From positions 10,012 to 16,774 of the forward strand of contig DMPQ01000479.1 of the NCBI GenBank assembly GCA_003455945.1: DNA of 6,763 bases, written 5' to 3'. The position numbers and the translations under genes are program-made. Origin of the DNA: Planctomycetaceae bacterium. GTDB lineage: Bacteria; Planctomycetota; Planctomycetia; Pirellulales; Pirellulaceae. Shown piece after piece: positions 5,191 to 6,763 of the stretch. The notes under the pieces are model-generated. The model ran no database searches, had not been told where the DNA came from, and saw only the letters and a program-made list of their open reading frames with translations. Each line of letters starts with the position of its first letter. Position 1 is the first letter of the stretch.

Positions 5191-6636
5191 TCACCCGAGT
5201 GCGGCCATCATCTCGGGAGACATCTGCACGGCGCGCGAGCGGAACAGGAAATCGGTCAGATTCCCTTCGTGCGGCTGCAGCCAGTTAAGACGATTGGTCG
5301 GGACGGGACCGACGTTCAGTCGATCGATGTGGTGGGAATCGAGCAGCGATCGGATCCAGGACCGATCCTCGGTCAGCGCGGTAGCGACGAGGGTCTGGCC
5401 GATCTTGCCGAGCATCGCCTCCTGAGGCGCCTCGACGACCGAGACGAACGGGAACATGAACTCCTTCGCCGCGATCTCGGCTTCGGGCGACGTGCAGTGG
5501 ACGACCATCGGTCGAAGGTAGCCGCAGCGTTCCTTCTCGACGAGTCGCGGGCCGTAGGCGGCGGTCATGTCGGTAACGCCCGAACCCTGCAGGTCCTTCT
5601 GCAGCATCTCCCAGATCGCCTTCGCCGTCCCCTCGGTCGTGAACGCCGCGAGGCCAGCCTGCGGATCGTCCGGCGGCAACACGTCGATCGGACCGAGCCG
5701 CTCGGCGAGCGCCTGAGCGATCGCCTTGCCGTGCCGCGGCGTCCAGATCGCCGAACAGTTGATGCAGCTCCGACCGCCGTTGCTGTAGACGCTCTCGACC
5801 ATCAGATCGAGATACTTCTCCCAGTGATCCGCCTGATCATCGCCGAGCAGGATCTTCGAGAAGCCGGGGCCGTGCACCTGCACGCCGGGATTGCCGGCAT
5901 ACTTCTGCACCGTCTGGGCACTGCCGAAGATCATCGACCGCGAGCACGAGGCAAGGATCGACTCGCCGACGTCGTGGCCGCCCGGGTAGATCGAGATCGG
6001 CTCGACCGGAATCCCCGCTTCGCGGAACGCCGCCGCGACTCGATAGACCGTCCACGGCTCCTGCCCGCCCGGCTTCAGCACCAGGCCCATCTGCAGCGGG
6101 ACCACCGGCAACCAGAGCGTGTGGACTCCCGGGCTGTTGCTCGGCAGGACGGCTCCGAGGACCGGAGCCTGGCAGTGATAACTCACCACGACCCCGCGAC
6201 TCTCCATCCCGTAGCCGCGCGACAGGATCTCGGGATCGAGACCGCGCGTCAGGGCGTCGAGGATCTGAGTCATGTTGCGCAGCACGAACGCGTTCTTGAC
6301 GATGTTCGAGCGGCAAAGGACTTCGGGCAGGCCGGTCGTCGCCGACTGCTGACGGACGAAGTCGTCGGGAGTCTGCATGCCGTCGCCGACCGGAAGCGTC
6401 CCCTTCTCGAACAGGTCCGCGGCCGACGCGACCATCTCGAGAAGCTTCCGGATCGGAATCCCCTGCAGGATCTCGCGCGCCTTGTTCGCCTGACGCATGT
6501 CGCGCCGGACCATCCCGCCGTTGATCTGCCCGATCGAAGCGACCGTCTCGCCCGTCAGGAAGTGCTTCACCTCGTTCGTTTCCAGCGACTCGTAGGGCTG
6601 TCCCCAACGGATCGGATGGAGCTTGATCGGCGTCAT
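5191..6636 (-). CDS. Aldehyde dehydrogenase superfamily protein, divergent active site
   Basis: The 481-residue product has the ALDH fold and length. LPSNSPGVHTLWLPVVP (164-180) corresponds to the WNxP region, with Asn167 as oxyanion-hole Asn. LVLKPGGQEPWT (185-196) matches the cofactor-binding VLKPSExTP with Lys188. SNGGRSCINCS (285-295) is the catalytic segment, and Cys291 aligns with the nucleophile. KEFMFPFVSV (391-400) matches EEIFGPV, keeping Glu392. Departures: the ELGGKSP motif is VHGPGFSK (254-261), so the usual general-base Glu is replaced by His255; Gln of GQxC is Arg289; and a second Cys294 follows. The GPG element recalls CoA-acylating aldehyde dehydrogenases, which also lack that Glu, so an acyl-CoA-forming or aldehyde-forming reaction is possible but unproven. 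The ATG at 6636 has GAGGT 5 nt upstream. No signal peptide is seen, so it is cytoplasmic. Its same-strand neighbour is an alcohol dehydrogenase, a natural redox partner. Confidence 0.92.
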   Translation of the reverse strand: MTPIKLHPIRWGQPYESLETNEVKHFLTGETVASIGQINGGMVRRDMRQANKAREILQGIPIRKLLEMVASAADLFEKGTLPVGDGMQTPDDFVRQQSATTGLPEVLCRSNIVKNAFVLRNMTQILDALTRGLDPEILSRGYGMESRGVVVSYHCQAPVLGAVLPSNSPGVHTLWLPVVPLQMGLVLKPGGQEPWTVYRVAAAFREAGIPVEPISIYPGGHDVGESILASCSRSMIFGSAQTVQKYAGNPGVQVHGPGFSKILLGDDQADHWEKYLDLMVESVYSNGGRSCINCSAIWTPRHGKAIAQALAERLGPIDVLPPDDPQAGLAAFTTEGTAKAIWEMLQKDLQGSGVTDMTAAYGPRLVEKERCGYLRPMVVHCTSPEAEIAAKEFMFPFVSVVEAPQEAMLGKIGQTLVATALTEDRSWIRSLLDSHHIDRLNVGPVPTNRLNWLQPHEGNLTDFLFRSRAVQMSPEMMAALG

Positions 6637-6641
6637 CGATG

Positions 6642-6646
6642 ACCTC
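6642..6646 (-). promoter_or_regulatory. Ribosome binding site of the aldehyde dehydrogenase
   Basis: The minus strand reads GAGGT with 5 nt to the ATG at 6636, supporting that start. Confidence 0.6.
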
Positions 6647-6763
6647 GGGCATTCACGGCGATGGAAAACGAACGGAAAGAACGGAACGCTGAATTGCGGT
6701 AGGCACGAAAGGCGAACGATCGAACGTCGCGCCGTCGCCGCTTCGGCGGACGACCGAGGCGCC
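6647..6763. other. Region upstream of the aldehyde dehydrogenase gene
   Basis: No gene is supported. A relatively AT-rich, purine-rich (plus strand) stretch at about 6661-6700 includes GAACGGAA twice in direct orientation (6670-6677 and 6679-6686, 9-nt period). It would be a reasonable place for a promoter or regulator site of the dehydrogenase gene, but no -35/-10 pair is convincing. A GC-rich hairpin (CGCCG CTT CGGCG, 6736-6748, extendable through a one-base bulge) lies further upstream without a T-run; it may belong to the end of the preceding gene or transcript outside the window. Confidence 0.35.

Noticed and set aside
3843..5288. Plus-strand open frame of 481 codons opposite the alcohol dehydrogenase
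   Set aside because: It has no domain, runs through the structured spacer, and the minus strand holds an intact enzyme with all metal ligands.
5269..6642. Plus-strand open frame of 457 codons opposite the aldehyde dehydrogenase
   Set aside because: It has an Arg/Asp/His-rich low-information translation; the minus strand carries clear ALDH motifs.
6661..6702. Plus-strand mini-frame of 13 codons (MENERKERNAELR)
   Set aside because: It is too short, has no convincing ribosome binding site and lies in the probable promoter region of the divergent gene.

Overview
The window looks like a chromosomal segment of a GC-rich bacterium. The long hydrophilic signal-peptide protein with PQQ-type propeller repeats, the Asn-Gly and Glu/Asp-rich linkers, and the loosely packed same-strand layout suggest Planctomycetota. 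This is a family-resemblance judgement, not a proof: there is no rRNA or other phylogenetic marker here. Every supported gene lies on the minus strand, so transcription runs from high to low coordinates. I see no tRNA, rRNA, CRISPR array, insertion sequence or phage gene.

Reading in transcription order: (1) 6763-6637 is a non-coding upstream region. (2) 6636-5191 is an aldehyde dehydrogenase superfamily protein with an unusual active-site surround. (3) 5190-5022 is a spacer holding a strong nested inverted repeat. (4) 5021-3834 is an iron-type (group III) alcohol dehydrogenase with all four metal ligands. (5) 3833-3683 is a second spacer with small palindromes. (6) 3682-2429 is an exported eight-repeat PQQ-like beta-propeller protein. 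(7) 2364-1057 is a HemN/HemW-like radical SAM protein. (8) 1060-590 is a lipoyl-carrier protein resembling glycine-cleavage H protein, overlapping the radical SAM gene by 4 nt. (9) 584 to the window edge is the N-terminal 194 residues of an unrecognised protein that starts 5 nt after the H-like stop codon.

Two functional groups emerge. The aldehyde and alcohol dehydrogenases are an adjacent redox pair that could interconvert an acid or acyl-CoA, an aldehyde and an alcohol; the substrate is not readable from the sequence. The radical SAM, H-like and truncated genes are so tightly packed that they are almost certainly co-translated. This second module is the most interesting part of the window: a lipoyl-type carrier with no glycine-cleavage genes in view, a HemN-family radical SAM enzyme lacking the HemW heme-binding signature, and a linker-rich third protein. 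It may be an undescribed carrier/radical SAM system. The propeller gene sits between the two groups and its allegiance is unclear.
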